A stretch of 64,000 nucleotides of DNA, from assembly GCA_030693515.1 (NCBI GenBank), contig JAUYAK010000017.1, positions 62,001-126,000 of the forward strand, given 5' to 3'. Made by a program: the position numbers and the translations under genes. This stretch comes from Opitutaceae bacterium (lineage in GTDB: Bacteria; Verrucomicrobiota; Verrucomicrobiia; Opitutales; Opitutaceae). The notes beneath the pieces are model-generated. The model ran no database searches. It saw only the letters and a program-made list of their open reading frames with translations, and had not been told where the DNA came from. Position 1 is the stretch's first letter, and each line of letters starts with the position of its first letter. Of the stretch, positions 9,314-21,043 are shown piece by piece.

Positions 9314-9366
9314 TGTGGGAGCGGGTTTAGCCCGCGACAAGCCGGGGTGCAAAGCCCCCTCCCACA
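9314..9366. repeat. Pair of inverted GC-rich hairpins between two sulfatase genes
   Basis: A 53-bp element begins TGTGGGAGCGGG and ends CCCCCTCCCACA. The outer TGTGGGAG/CTCCCACA arms are inverted copies. Each half also contains its own short stem: GCGGG-TTTAG-CCCGC and GGGG-TGCAAAG-CCCC. This is the architecture of a paired REP-type palindrome or a non-canonical terminator. No T-run follows. It is unrelated in sequence to the palindromes of the restriction-modification island. Confidence 0.6.
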
Positions 9367-9409
9367 ACCCAACGCCCCACAGATCCCTCCTCCCCTGATT
9401 CCGACGCCC

Positions 9410-10996
9410 ATGAAGACTCCCCTTCTGCTCCTCGCCACGCTGCTCGCGCCACTGTCGTTTTCAAACGCGGCGGAAAAGCCCCGGCTCAACCTCGTCGTCA
9501 TCCAGACCGACGAGCATAGCTTCCGCACGCTGGGCTGCTATCGCGCGCTCCTGCCGGAGGACCAGGCGTTCGTCTGGGGGCCCGGCGTGAAGGTGGACAC
9601 GCCGCACCTCGACTGGATCGCGCAGCACGGCGCGATCGCCACGCGCTTTTACGCCACGTCCCCGGTCTGCACGCCTTCGCGGGCCTCGATGATGACCGGC
9701 CGGTATCCGCAGAACACCGGCGCCATCGGCAACGATCTCCCGATGCGGGACGACATGGTCACCTACGCGGCCATCCTCCGCGATCACGGCTACGCCACCG
9801 GCTATGCCGGCAAGTGGCATCTCGACGGCCCCGGCAAGCCCGGCTGGAAGCCCCAGCGCCAATTCGGGTTCGACGACAACCGCTACATGTTCAACCGCGG
9901 CCACTGGAAAAAAATCATCGAGGCGGCCAACGGACCCCGCGTCGGCGCCACGGACGCCCAGGGCGAGCCGAACTACAATCTCGCCGGCGCGGACGAGAAG
10001 ACCTTCACCACGGACTTCCTCGCCGATCGCACGGTGGAGTTCATCCGCCAGCACCGGGGCAGGCCCTTCGCCTATCATGTGAGCATTCCCGATCCGCACG
10101 GGCCGAACACCGTGCGCGCACCCTACGACACGATGTTTGATCATCTCGTTTTCAAGAAGCCGCAGTCCGCCCTCTCGCCGGGCGACGATCTCCCCGCCTA
10201 TGCCGCCACGCTGCCCGGCGGGGCCAACCAACGGCAGATGGCGCTCTATTTCGGCATGGTGAAATGCGTGGACGATAACGTCGGAAAAATTATCCACGCC
10301 CTCCGCGAGGCCGGCGTGCTCGATCACACCGTCATCGTCTTCACCTCCGATCACGGCGATCTCTGCGGCGAACACGGCCGCGACAACAAGGGCGTGCCGA
10401 TGGAGACCTCCGCGCGCATCCCGTTTCTGGTCCACGCCCCCGGGCTGATCAAACCCGGCACCGTCGTCCCGCAGTCGCTCGGCACGGTCGATTTCAAGCC
10501 CACGATCCTCGCGTTGCTGGGCCTTGCGGGGAGCCGCAGCGACGAAGGCCGCGACGCCTCGGCGCTTTTCACCGGCACACCCGCCGCCAAGGACTGGCAC
10601 GACATCAATTTCATCCGGATCGGGCTGGGCAAACAGAGCGGATGGTTCGGCGCCTTCACGACCCGCCACAAGCTGGTCATGGCCCCGGGGGCGCCCGCGA
10701 GTTTCTTCGATCTTGAGCGCGATCCGCACGAGATGCGCAATCTGATCAATGGGCCCGAGTATCGCGAAACCATCCGGCGGCTCGCCCAGGAACTGAAAGC
10801 CTACGCCACCACCCGCCATGATCCGCTCCTCGAATCCACCGCCATCCAGGCCGACCTAGCCTGGGCCATGGGCAGCACTTCGACCTACGCGCCCGCCAAG
10901 CGCGACGGCAGCGCCCGGGAGATGGGCGAAGACGACGAAGCCGGCAAGGGCGCCGGGAAGGCCAAGGGCAAGGGCAAGGGCAAAGCCAAAAAATAG
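9410..10996 (+). CDS. Secreted sulfatase (Cys-type) with Gly-Lys-Ala repeat tail
   Basis: The ATG at 9410 (MKTPLLLLATLLAPLSFSNA) gives a good signal peptide; the upstream open frame has no features. The 528-aa product has LVVIQTDEHSFRTLGCY at the N-terminus. The motif CTPSR (Cys87) is followed by ASMMTGRYPQNTG, then YAGKWHLDGPG (GKWH pair) and FTSDHGDLCGEHG (metal ligands). The sequence ends with an acidic stretch followed by a low-complexity tail of Lys, Gly and Ala (from about residue 510). Such sulfatases act on oligo- or polysaccharide sulfate esters. It follows another sulfatase on the same strand, separated by a paired hairpin, and the next sulfatase starts 6 bp downstream, so the genes at 9410 and 11003 are probably cotranscribed. 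Confidence 0.93.
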   Translation: MKTPLLLLATLLAPLSFSNAAEKPRLNLVVIQTDEHSFRTLGCYRALLPEDQAFVWGPGVKVDTPHLDWIAQHGAIATRFYATSPVCTPSRASMMTGRYPQNTGAIGNDLPMRDDMVTYAAILRDHGYATGYAGKWHLDGPGKPGWKPQRQFGFDDNRYMFNRGHWKKIIEAANGPRVGATDAQGEPNYNLAGADEKTFTTDFLADRTVEFIRQHRGRPFAYHVSIPDPHGPNTVRAPYDTMFDHLVFKKPQSALSPGDDLPAYAATLPGGANQRQMALYFGMVKCVDDNVGKIIHALREAGVLDHTVIVFTSDHGDLCGEHGRDNKGVPMETSARIPFLVHAPGLIKPGTVVPQSLGTVDFKPTILALLGLAGSRSDEGRDASALFTGTPAAKDWHDINFIRIGLGKQSGWFGAFTTRHKLVMAPGAPASFFDLERDPHEMRNLINGPEYRETIRRLAQELKAYATTRHDPLLESTAIQADLAWAMGSTSTYAPAKRDGSAREMGEDDEAGKGAGKAKGKGKGKAKK

Positions 10997-11002
10997 CCGC
11001 GC

Positions 11003-12454
11003 ATGGACCGCCTCGGACGCCTGTTTCCCTGTTTCGCCTTGGCGCTGGCGGCCCACTCCGCTCTCGCCGCAGCGCCGCCCAACATCGTCTGGATCATTGG
11101 CGACGATCTCGGCGTCGAACTCGGCTGCTACGGTAATCCCGATGCGCGGACGCCCCACATGGATCGTCTCGCCACGGAGGGCGCGCGCTATGCCAACGCC
11201 TTTGCCACCGCGCCCGTGTGCTCGGCGTCCCGCAGCGCCTTCATCACCGGGATGTATCAGACCCACATCGGCTGCATGGATCACCGGACCATGCTCGAGC
11301 AACCGTTGCCCGCCGGCGTCCGCCCGATCACGAGTTACCTGCGCGACGCTGGCTACCTGTGCGCCAACATCCGCGGCCTCGGTGCCAATGCGAAGGAGGA
11401 TTTCAACTTCACCGATCAAGGGGTGTTCGATTCCAAGGACCTCCCGGACCTCGAAAAGGCCGTCGCGGCGGGCCGGCCGTTCTTCGCGCAATTCAACTTC
11501 TTCGAACCGCATCGAAACTTTTCGAAACCGGAGCCGGGCGAGCCCTGTGCCGATCCCACGACGGTGCGCCTCCCGCCCCAATACCCCGATCACCCGCTCG
11601 CCCGGAAGGATTGGGCCGAGTATCTCGATGCCATCGGCGTCCTCGACCGGAAGGTGGGCCAGTTGCTCGCCTGGCTGGAGCGCCAGGGCGTGGCGGACAA
11701 CACGCTGATCGTTCTCTTCGGCGACAACGGCCGGCCGCACGTGTGGGACAAGCAGTGGCTCTCCGATGCCGGCCTGCGCGTGCCGCTGATTGTGCGGTGG
11801 CGCGGCCGCGTGCCGGCCGGCGCGACCGAGGCGCGGCTCGTGAGCTTGATCGATGTGTCGGCGCAGACGTTGGTCGCCGCGGGCATCAAGCTGCCAGCCG
11901 GGCTGGATGGCCGGGCTTTTATTGGGGCGGACACCGTGCCGCGCACCCATGCGTTCGGCGCGCGGGATCGCTGCGGCGAGGCCTTCGATCGGATTCGCTC
12001 GGTGCACAGCGAGCGCTTCAACTACGTCCGCAACTATTATCCGGAGCTGCCCTACTGGCAGACGAGCCGCTACAAATCGATCCAGTATCCGGTGCTGGCT
12101 CTGCTCAAGACGCTGCATACGGAAGGCCGGCTCAGTGCGGCCCAGGGCCGCTACTTTGCCGATACGCGACCCGCCGAGGAACTCTACGACCTCAAAGCTG
12201 ATCCCCACGAACTGCGCAACCTCGCCGGCGATCCGGCCTACGCCGCCGAATTGAACCAGCTGCGTCAGCAACTCGACGGCTGGATTCAAGCCACCGACCA
12301 GCGGGCCACCACGTTTGAGTCGGCCGAGGAATATCGTTTGGCCCTGGAAGCCAGCAAGCGACAGAAGGGATTCGTTCCCGATGCCTGGGACCAACGGACC
12401 TTGAAGCTCGTCGAAGAGCTCCACGCGCGCGACTTCCGCCCCGCCGCCAGATAA
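11003..12454 (+). CDS. Secreted sulfatase (Cys-type, CSASR motif)
   Basis: A 483-aa protein with a signal peptide (about residues 1-24, ALAAHSALAAA). It has NIVWIIGDDLGVELGCYG with the metal-binding Asp pair, then CSASR (Cys73) and SAFITGMYQTHIG. The late metal segment is LFGDNGRPHVWDKQWL, followed by GLRVPLIVRW. No GKWH motif is seen; the equivalent region is LCANIRGLG, as in the paralogue at 7821. The C-terminal AEELYDLKADPHELRNLAGDP is the usual sulfatase ending. The gene starts 6 bp after the previous sulfatase stop, which suggests an operon. Confidence 0.92.
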   Translation: MDRLGRLFPCFALALAAHSALAAAPPNIVWIIGDDLGVELGCYGNPDARTPHMDRLATEGARYANAFATAPVCSASRSAFITGMYQTHIGCMDHRTMLEQPLPAGVRPITSYLRDAGYLCANIRGLGANAKEDFNFTDQGVFDSKDLPDLEKAVAAGRPFFAQFNFFEPHRNFSKPEPGEPCADPTTVRLPPQYPDHPLARKDWAEYLDAIGVLDRKVGQLLAWLERQGVADNTLIVLFGDNGRPHVWDKQWLSDAGLRVPLIVRWRGRVPAGATEARLVSLIDVSAQTLVAAGIKLPAGLDGRAFIGADTVPRTHAFGARDRCGEAFDRIRSVHSERFNYVRNYYPELPYWQTSRYKSIQYPVLALLKTLHTEGRLSAAQGRYFADTRPAEELYDLKADPHELRNLAGDPAYAAELNQLRQQLDGWIQATDQRATTFESAEEYRLALEASKRQKGFVPDAWDQRTLKLVEELHARDFRPAAR

Positions 12455-12470
12455 GTTTTCACCCCAACCC

Positions 12471-13970
12471 ATGATGACCCTGCCCGCTCAAACCTTCCTC
12501 GCCAGCGTGCTGTTGGCGACACTCACGCCTGTCTTCGCCGCCGATGTCGCGAAGCCACGCCCGCCCAACATCGTTTACATCATGGCCGACGAACTCGGTT
12601 ACTTTGAACCGGGATTCATGGGTGGAAAAAACATCCAGACGCCCCACCTCGATCGGATGGCGACCGAGGGCATGCGGTTTAACCATCTCTTCGCCGGCTC
12701 CTCCGTGTGCGCACCCACCCGCGCCTGCTTCCTCACCGGCAAACACAGCGGTCACACCTCGGTGCGCTCCAACGGCGGCGGCACGCCGTTGCGCGCGGAA
12801 GAGATCACCATCGCGTCGATGCTGAAGCCGCTCGGCTACGCCACCGGCGGCTTCGGCAAGTGGGGCGTCGGCGGCCGCGATTCCACCGGCGTGCCGGAGA
12901 AGCACGGCTTCGATGTGTTCCTCGGCTACTACGACCAGGTCCACGCCCACACCTACTATCCGCCCTATCTCATCCGCAACAGCGAGGAGGTGCCGCTCGC
13001 CGGCAACCGGGGCGGCTCGCGCGGCCAGACTTACTCGCACTACGTGATCCACGACGCGGCGGTAAAGTTCATCCGCGACCATGCCAAGGCGCCCTTTTTC
13101 GCCTACCTGCCCTACACGCCGCCGCACGGGAACTTCGACATCCCCGACACCGACGCCGCCTGGGCACTCTACCAGGACAAGCCTTGGCCCGAGCCCGCGC
13201 GCCGCTACGCCGCGATGGTCACGATGATGGACCGCCAGATCGGCGAGATCTTCGCGCTGCTCAAGGAACTCCGCCTCGACGACAACACCCTCGTCTTTTT
13301 CAGCGGCGACAACGGCGGCGCGGACTACTTCAAGTCGCCAGAATTTCCCCGCGGCATCCACCTCGCCAACAAACACCCGCAGACCGGCATCGAGTATCGC
13401 GGCACCAAAGGCACGCTCTACGAAGGCGGCCTGCGCATTCCGTTTCTCGCGCGCTGGCCGGGGAAGATCGCGCCCGGCTCTGTCAGCGATTTCCTCGGCT
13501 ACTTCCCCGATCTGATGCCGACCATCGCCGCCGTCACCGGCGCCACTGCGCCCGCCGGCATTGATGGAGTCTCCCTGCTGCCCACGTTAATCGGTGAGAA
13601 GGCGGCGGGCCAGAAACAGGCGCAGCACGACTACCTCTACTGGGAGATCAACAACTGGACCGCCCTCCGCGAGGGCAACTGGCGCATCGTGCGCCCCAAG
13701 GCCGACGCCCCGTGGGAACTCTACGATCTCGCGCGCGATCCCAGCGAGGCGCAGAGCGTCGCGGCCGCGCATCCCGCCGTGCTCGCCCGCCTCACCGCGC
13801 TGGCCGCGTCGGCCCGCGAACCGGTGCGGGAGGGCACATTCTCCAACACCGCGCGCCACGAGCGCGACCGCCGCGCCAAGTTCGGCAAGCAGGACGAGGC
13901 CGAGGCGTCCGAACTGCAGCCCAAGGGCAAGGCCAAGGGGAAGGCGAACAAGCAGGCCCAGAACAAGTGA
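12471..13970 (+). CDS. Secreted sulfatase (Cys-type, GKWG variant) with Lys-rich tail
   Basis: A 499-aa protein with a signal peptide (MMTLPAQTFLASVLLATLTPVFA). It has NIVYIMADELGYFEPG (one Asp replaced by Glu in the ligand pair), then CAPTR (Cys80) and ACFLTGKHSGHTS. The next conserved block reads FGKWGVGG, so the usual His after Lys-Trp is Gly, a pattern seen in a recognised arylsulfatase subgroup. The late metal segment is FSGDNGGADYF. The product ends with a Lys/Gly/Ala tail (KGKAKGKANKQAQNK). It starts 16 bp after the preceding sulfatase stop and closes a run of consecutive sulfatase genes from 7821. Confidence 0.92.
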   Translation: MMTLPAQTFLASVLLATLTPVFAADVAKPRPPNIVYIMADELGYFEPGFMGGKNIQTPHLDRMATEGMRFNHLFAGSSVCAPTRACFLTGKHSGHTSVRSNGGGTPLRAEEITIASMLKPLGYATGGFGKWGVGGRDSTGVPEKHGFDVFLGYYDQVHAHTYYPPYLIRNSEEVPLAGNRGGSRGQTYSHYVIHDAAVKFIRDHAKAPFFAYLPYTPPHGNFDIPDTDAAWALYQDKPWPEPARRYAAMVTMMDRQIGEIFALLKELRLDDNTLVFFSGDNGGADYFKSPEFPRGIHLANKHPQTGIEYRGTKGTLYEGGLRIPFLARWPGKIAPGSVSDFLGYFPDLMPTIAAVTGATAPAGIDGVSLLPTLIGEKAAGQKQAQHDYLYWEINNWTALREGNWRIVRPKADAPWELYDLARDPSEAQSVAAAHPAVLARLTALAASAREPVREGTFSNTARHERDRRAKFGKQDEAEASELQPKGKAKGKANKQAQNK

Positions 13971-14144
13971 CTTCTTCCGGACCAGTTGGCGCAGCCAAGT
14001 CGGGCCGCTCGCGAGCATGGAGCGGATGATCGCTATTTGATGTAGGGCTGGCGCTTGTCGCCATGCCGTGTTCTTTCATCGCGACGAGGCCCGTCGGCGA
14101 GCGACGGCCTACCCTCCACTCGTTACCGCATGATTTTTTCTCCC

Positions 14145-15119
14145 ATGAAAATCCCCCGCTCCTTCCGTCTCGTTCCCTTGCTGTTGTTGGTGGCACCGAC
14201 GCTCTGTCCGGCTGCCGCCGCGCCAAAGAAGGCCGCTCCGCCGCAGAAGGCCGAGGCCTACGCGGCCTCCGTCCCTCAGCCGACCCTCGCCGGCGTCCGC
14301 TACGGCGAGCATGAACGGCACATCCTCGACTTCTGGCGGGCGGAATCCACCACGCCGACGCCGGTGGCGTTCATCATTCACGGCGGGGGCTGGACCGGCG
14401 GGTCGAAGGAGCGCCTGGATCGCTTTGCCGATGCGGGCGCGCTGCTGAAGGCGGGAATCTCCGTGGTGGCGATCAACTACCGCTACACCTCGCACGCGGT
14501 CGAGGCCGGCATCGAACCGCCGGTGAAGGCGCCGTTGCACGACGCCGCGCGCGCCCTGCAGTTCGTCCGCAGCAAAGCCGCCGAGTGGAACCTCGACAAG
14601 GCGCGCATCGGCGCCGCGGGTGGTTCCGCCGGCGCGTGCTCCAGCCTGTGGCTCGCGTTTCACGCCGACCTCGCCGACCCCAAGAGCGCCGACCCGATCG
14701 CGCGCGAGTCCACCCGCCTGTGGTGCGCCGCCGTCACGGGCGCCCAGACCACGCTCGATCCGCAGCAGATGAAGGCCTGGACGCCGAACAGCCGCTACGG
14801 CGGCCACGCGTTCGGCTTGCGCGACTTCGCGGCGTTTCTCGCCGGCCGGGAAAAGATTCTGCCCTGGATCGCCGAATACTCTCCCTACGCGCTGGTGACG
14901 CGGGATGATCCGCCCGTTTACCTGATCTACTCCACTCCGCCCGCGCTCGGCCAGGACCAGAAAGATCCCACCCACACCGCCAACTTCGGCGTGAAACTGC
15001 AGGAGCACTGCGCCGCGATCGGCGTCGCCTGCGAACTCGTCTATCCCGGCGCGCCCAACGTGAAGCACGCCACTCCGACCGCCTACCTCATCGCGACCCT
15101 GAAGGGGAAGCGCGGGTGA
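14145..15119 (+). CDS. Secreted alpha/beta hydrolase (carbohydrate-esterase-like)
   Basis: The ATG at 14145 (MKIPRSFRLVPLLLLVAPTLC) was chosen for its signal peptide; the frame is open 30 codons upstream from a TTG. The 324-aa product has the oxyanion motif IIHGGGWTGGS and the nucleophile elbow AAGGSAGACSS. The C-terminal region has PVYLIYSTPP and PNVKHATPTA, the latter offering the His. The family is HSL/BD-FAE-like esterases that remove acetyl groups from sugars. It sits between two sulfatase genes on the same strand. The substrate is unknown. Confidence 0.88.
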   Translation: MKIPRSFRLVPLLLLVAPTLCPAAAAPKKAAPPQKAEAYAASVPQPTLAGVRYGEHERHILDFWRAESTTPTPVAFIIHGGGWTGGSKERLDRFADAGALLKAGISVVAINYRYTSHAVEAGIEPPVKAPLHDAARALQFVRSKAAEWNLDKARIGAAGGSAGACSSLWLAFHADLADPKSADPIARESTRLWCAAVTGAQTTLDPQQMKAWTPNSRYGGHAFGLRDFAAFLAGREKILPWIAEYSPYALVTRDDPPVYLIYSTPPALGQDQKDPTHTANFGVKLQEHCAAIGVACELVYPGAPNVKHATPTAYLIATLKGKRG

Positions 15120-15303
15120 GGGCGCGGCTGGATGGGCCGACTTGGGACCGCGTCCCGCGATTGAAGCACAGTCCGACCGAGCGGTTGCGCCCGCCTTTCA
15201 CTGACGAGGAGGCTGACACCCTCGCGGGAAAACTCTACGGCTTTATCTGACCCCGCCTCGCACAGGGATTGCCGTTTACTCCTGTCGCATGAATTACCCC
15301 CGT

Positions 15304-16689
15304 ATGAAAACCCCGCTTCCTATTCTCCTTTTGCTGCTCTGCGTCGTTGCCCCGCTCAAAGAGGCCCGGGCGGCAACAAAGCCCAACATCCTCTTCGTCC
15401 TCTTCGACGACATGGGCTGGACCCAGCCGCAGTGCTACGACGCCCAGTCGGCGCTGCGCACGCCGCACCTCGATCGGCTCGCGGCGCAAGGCATGCGCTT
15501 CACCGACGCCCACTCGGCGTCCGGAGTGTGCACACCGACGCGCTACGGCGTGCTCACCGGACGCTACCCCTCGCGCATCGGGCAGTTCGGCGTGCTCACC
15601 ACGTTTTCCCCGCCGATCATCCCCGCGAGCCGGCTGACGGTGGCGTCGCTGCTGAAACAGCAGGGCTACACGACGGCCGCCATCGGCAAGTGGCACCTCG
15701 GCCTGAACTGGGTGGACGGCAAGCCCGGCACCGAGGACACCGTGCCGCTCGGCGCACGCCTCACCGATGGCCCCACCGCTCTCGGCTTCGACTATTTCTA
15801 CGGCTTCACCCACGCGCGCAACATCGGCACCCTCATCGAGCAGGATCGCGTCGCGGCGCATGTCACCGCCGTGGAGAACCAGCCGTTGATGATCAAGCGT
15901 GCGGTCGAGTGGATCGGGCAGCGGAAAAAAGACGAGCCGTTCTTCCTCTATTTTCCGATGTGCCCTCCGCACACGCCGGTCGTGCCGTCGCCCGAGTTTG
16001 CGGGAAAAAGCGGCGCGCAGGATCGCGTGAAGGGCGACGCCAAATACGGCGACTGGCTCTACCAGGGCGACGCCATGCTCGGCCAGCTCCTCGCCGCGCT
16101 GGAGCGCTACGGCCTCGCCGACAACACGCTCGTCATCGCCACGAGCGACAACGGCGCCGAGCAGCGCGCCTACGCGCCCCTGCGCGAATCCAAACGCAGC
16201 ATCTACGAAGGCGGTCATCGCGTGCCCTTCGTCGCGCGCTGGCCGGGCAAGATCAAGGCGGGCTCGACCAACGACCACACCGTCTGCCTCAACGACCTCA
16301 TGGCCACGGCCGCGGAAATCGTCGGCGCCAAACTCCCCGCCCATGCCGGCGAGGACAGCGTCAGTCTGCTCCCCGAGTTTCTCGGCACCGCGCGGACTCC
16401 CGTCCGCGAAGCCACCGTGCACCAATCCTCCACCGGCGACCTCGCGATTCGGCAAGGACCGTGGAAACTGGTTTTCCTCAAGACCAACCAGCAGGAGCTC
16501 TACAACCTGCAAACCGACATCGGTGAAACGACCGATGTCGCGGCCGCGAACCCGGCAATCGTCGCCCGGCTCACCGTCTTGATGAAATCCTACATCGCCA
16601 ATGGCCGCAGCACCACCGGCGCACCGCAGAAGAACGACGTGCCGATTTCCCTCGACGCGCCGCGCGCCGCGAAAAAGGCCAAGGGGTGA
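15304..16689 (+). CDS. Secreted sulfatase (Cys-type, arylsulfatase A-like)
   Basis: The ATG at 15304 (MKTPLPILLLLLCVVAPLKEARA) was preferred over the ATG five codons upstream because it starts the signal peptide. The 461-aa product has NILFVLFDDMGWTQ, CTPTR (Cys76) with YGVLTGRYPSRIG, AIGKWHLGLNW, FPMCPPHTPVVPSPEF and ATSDNGAEQRAY. These are the complete set of expected catalytic and metal-binding blocks. The CPPHTP block resembles arylsulfatase A and N-acetylgalactosamine-sulfatase-type enzymes. The C-terminus is short and basic (RAAKKAKG). It is the last sulfatase before the SDR gene on the opposite strand. Confidence 0.93.
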   Translation: MKTPLPILLLLLCVVAPLKEARAATKPNILFVLFDDMGWTQPQCYDAQSALRTPHLDRLAAQGMRFTDAHSASGVCTPTRYGVLTGRYPSRIGQFGVLTTFSPPIIPASRLTVASLLKQQGYTTAAIGKWHLGLNWVDGKPGTEDTVPLGARLTDGPTALGFDYFYGFTHARNIGTLIEQDRVAAHVTAVENQPLMIKRAVEWIGQRKKDEPFFLYFPMCPPHTPVVPSPEFAGKSGAQDRVKGDAKYGDWLYQGDAMLGQLLAALERYGLADNTLVIATSDNGAEQRAYAPLRESKRSIYEGGHRVPFVARWPGKIKAGSTNDHTVCLNDLMATAAEIVGAKLPAHAGEDSVSLLPEFLGTARTPVREATVHQSSTGDLAIRQGPWKLVFLKTNQQELYNLQTDIGETTDVAAANPAIVARLTVLMKSYIANGRSTTGAPQKNDVPISLDAPRAAKKAKG

Positions 16690-16860
16690 ATCTTCGGCGG
16701 GGAGAATTTTCAGACGCACCCTGATCAAGCCAAGTCACCTTCATCAGCTCGATCGCGATTTCGACGTGCTCCGGCTGGCTCCGGGGAATTGGCGCCTTTA
16801 TCCGCAATCTCCGCCTAATCCGCGGCCTCTCGATGGCCCGGGTTGTTTCTTGATGAAGGT

Positions 16861-18312
16861 TCAGCCCGTGCCTTTGGCGTCACGGGCGAGCCCGCGCAGC
16901 ATCCCGGCAAACACGAGCTGGTGCAAAGGCCACACGCCATACCAATACGCCAGCCCCCAGAGCCCCAGCGGATCAAACGTCGCCGTCTGCCGCAACCGTG
17001 CTCCGTTTCCCTCCGGCACCACCTCGAACTCCAGCCAGGCGCGGCCCGGCAGTTTCATCTCGGCCGCCAATCGCAGGAGCCGGCCCCGCTGGACGGATTC
17101 CACCCGCCAGCAATCCAGCGTATCGCCCGCCCCCAGCCGCTCCGGATCGCGGCGCCCCCGGCGCATGCCCACCCCGCCCATCAGCAGGTCCAGCCAGCCA
17201 CGCACCGTCCAAAGCCAGTTGGCATAATACCAACCCGTCCCACCGCCGATGCGCTCGACGGCGGCAAACACCTTGTCGGGCGACGCCGCGACGAGCCTCG
17301 ATCGCGAGTCCACCAGCCGGTTGCCAAACCGCGCCCCGCCCCACGACCTGGGCGCGCCCGCACCGGCGGACCACGCGTCCGACCAGCGGGTTTGTGCGAA
17401 GCGGGAATCTTCGTTGCGCAGCGCTCGCGCAATCGCCTCGCGCACGCCGACGGGCTTCAGCGAAAAAAGGCGCTGCGCGGAAGCGTCGCGCACCACGGTC
17501 GGGTGGCGGAGGCTGTCCACCAGCTTGCGGCCCACGCGGGCATACAGCGGCGTCACCAGGCCCAGCCACAGGCTCGACAGGCGCGGCGTCAGCAGCGGCA
17601 CGGGAATCAGCCACCGCCGCAGCCCGCGCTGCCGGGCGTATTCGCGCATCAGTTCGCCATAGGAGACACGGTCCGGCCCGCCGATCCCGATGATTGGGCT
17701 GCTCCCGCCATGCGCGACGGTCAGCCCCGCCAGCAGATACGCCAGCACGTCCCCGATGGCGATGGGTTGTGCCGTCACCCTCAGCCATCGCGGCGTGATC
17801 ATGACGGGCAACCGCTCCACCAGCGCCCGGATCATTTCAAACGACAGGCTGCCCGAGCCGATGATGATCGACGCCCGGAACTCGATCACCGGCACGCCGT
17901 GCGCGCGCAACCGCTCGCCCACCTCGTGCCGGCTGCGCAGGTGGGCGGACAAGTCCGGCTCATCCTCGCCCAAGCCCCCGAGATAAATGATGCGCTGCAC
18001 ACCGGCGGCACGCGCCGCCCTTGCGAAATTCTCCGCCGCCCTCCGGTCCTGTTCTTCAAAATCGCCCCCCGCGCCCATCGAATGCACCAGATAATACGCC
18101 GCCTCCACCCCCTGCAGCGCGGCCGAGAGCGAGTCCGCGTCGAGCAGGTCGCCCTGCACCACTTCCACGCCCTCCGGCACGCGCGGCGCCAGATGTTTAG
18201 GCTGCCGCGCCAGACACCGCACGCGCCAGCCCTCCTCGACCAGCAGCGGCAACAAGCGCCCGCCGATGTAGCCGGTGGCGCCCGTCAGCAGGATGAGGCC
18301 GCGTGGGTTCAT
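16861..18312 (-). CDS. SDR-family NAD(P)-binding protein with C-terminal DUF2867 domain
   Basis: A 483-aa protein on the minus strand. The N-terminal Rossmann domain shows [17 protein letters not shown] (the TGxxGxxG nucleotide-binding motif), then [26 protein letters not shown] and IIYLGGLGE, as in NmrA-like atypical short-chain dehydrogenases. From about residue 330 a second domain follows, with [23 protein letters not shown] and [16 protein letters not shown], which matches the DUF2867 region usually fused to this SDR type. The function of the fusion is not established. There is no signal peptide, so it is cytoplasmic. It is a housekeeping-type gene separating the sulfatase cluster from the restriction-modification island. 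Confidence 0.88.
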   Translation of the reverse strand: MNPRGLILLTGATGYIGGRLLPLLVEEGWRVRCLARQPKHLAPRVPEGVEVVQGDLLDADSLSAALQGVEAAYYLVHSMGAGGDFEEQDRRAAENFARAARAAGVQRIIYLGGLGEDEPDLSAHLRSRHEVGERLRAHGVPVIEFRASIIIGSGSLSFEMIRALVERLPVMITPRWLRVTAQPIAIGDVLAYLLAGLTVAHGGSSPIIGIGGPDRVSYGELMREYARQRGLRRWLIPVPLLTPRLSSLWLGLVTPLYARVGRKLVDSLRHPTVVRDASAQRLFSLKPVGVREAIARALRNEDSRFAQTRWSDAWSAGAGAPRSWGGARFGNRLVDSRSRLVAASPDKVFAAVERIGGGTGWYYANWLWTVRGWLDLLMGGVGMRRGRRDPERLGAGDTLDCWRVESVQRGRLLRLAAEMKLPGRAWLEFEVVPEGNGARLRQTATFDPLGLWGLAYWYGVWPLHQLVFAGMLRGLARDAKGTG

Positions 18313-18644
18313 TTCATAAGCGGGAATGGGTGCTTGGGCATATCCGTTTCTTCCGTCGTGACAGGCCCCGGGCGACGTCGTCCGCCGGCCTACGATCGCC
18401 GAAGGAGACCGGGAGTGCGCGCCGCAGCGAGACTAAACCCGCTCCGCCGAGTGCCGCTCGGCCTGCGCGGCACGGTCTTCATGATTCTCGCCCATTCTGC
18501 TCCGCGTCCTCCGCGTGCTCCGCGTTTCAACTGCGGAATTTGGGATTATTTCAATCCCCCCGCCGTCGATTTTCTGAAAGCGTCCGCGCCGCCCGTCGTC
18601 CTGCCTCCGCGCTTTCTCCCTTCTTCCTCGATTTACGCCGCCGC
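18313..18644. other. Divergent intergenic region between the SDR gene and hsdM
   Basis: A 332-bp stretch with no convincing gene. It must contain the promoters of both flanking genes, but I cannot point to clear -35/-10 boxes. It holds a GC-rich imperfect palindromic stretch around 18365-18400 and a short tandem repeat at 18499-18525. The hsdM frame is open through this region, but no start with a ribosome binding site or family similarity precedes 18645. Confidence 0.6.
18499..18525. repeat. Three tandem copies of a 9-bp unit
   Basis: Three consecutive 9-mers of the form SCTCCGCGT (first GCTCCGCGT, then CCTCCGCGT, then GCTCCGCGT) are followed by TTCAA. Elements of this look occur as dispersed intergenic repeats in many environmental bacteria. 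No function can be assigned here. Confidence 0.6.

Positions 18645-21039
<2,395 letters not shown>

Positions 21040-21043
<4 letters not shown>

Noticed and set aside
10930-10990. Microsatellite-like Gly/Lys/Ala codon repeat as a separate mobile or regulatory element
   Set aside because: It is the low-complexity C-terminal tail of the sulfatase and stays in frame to its stop codon.
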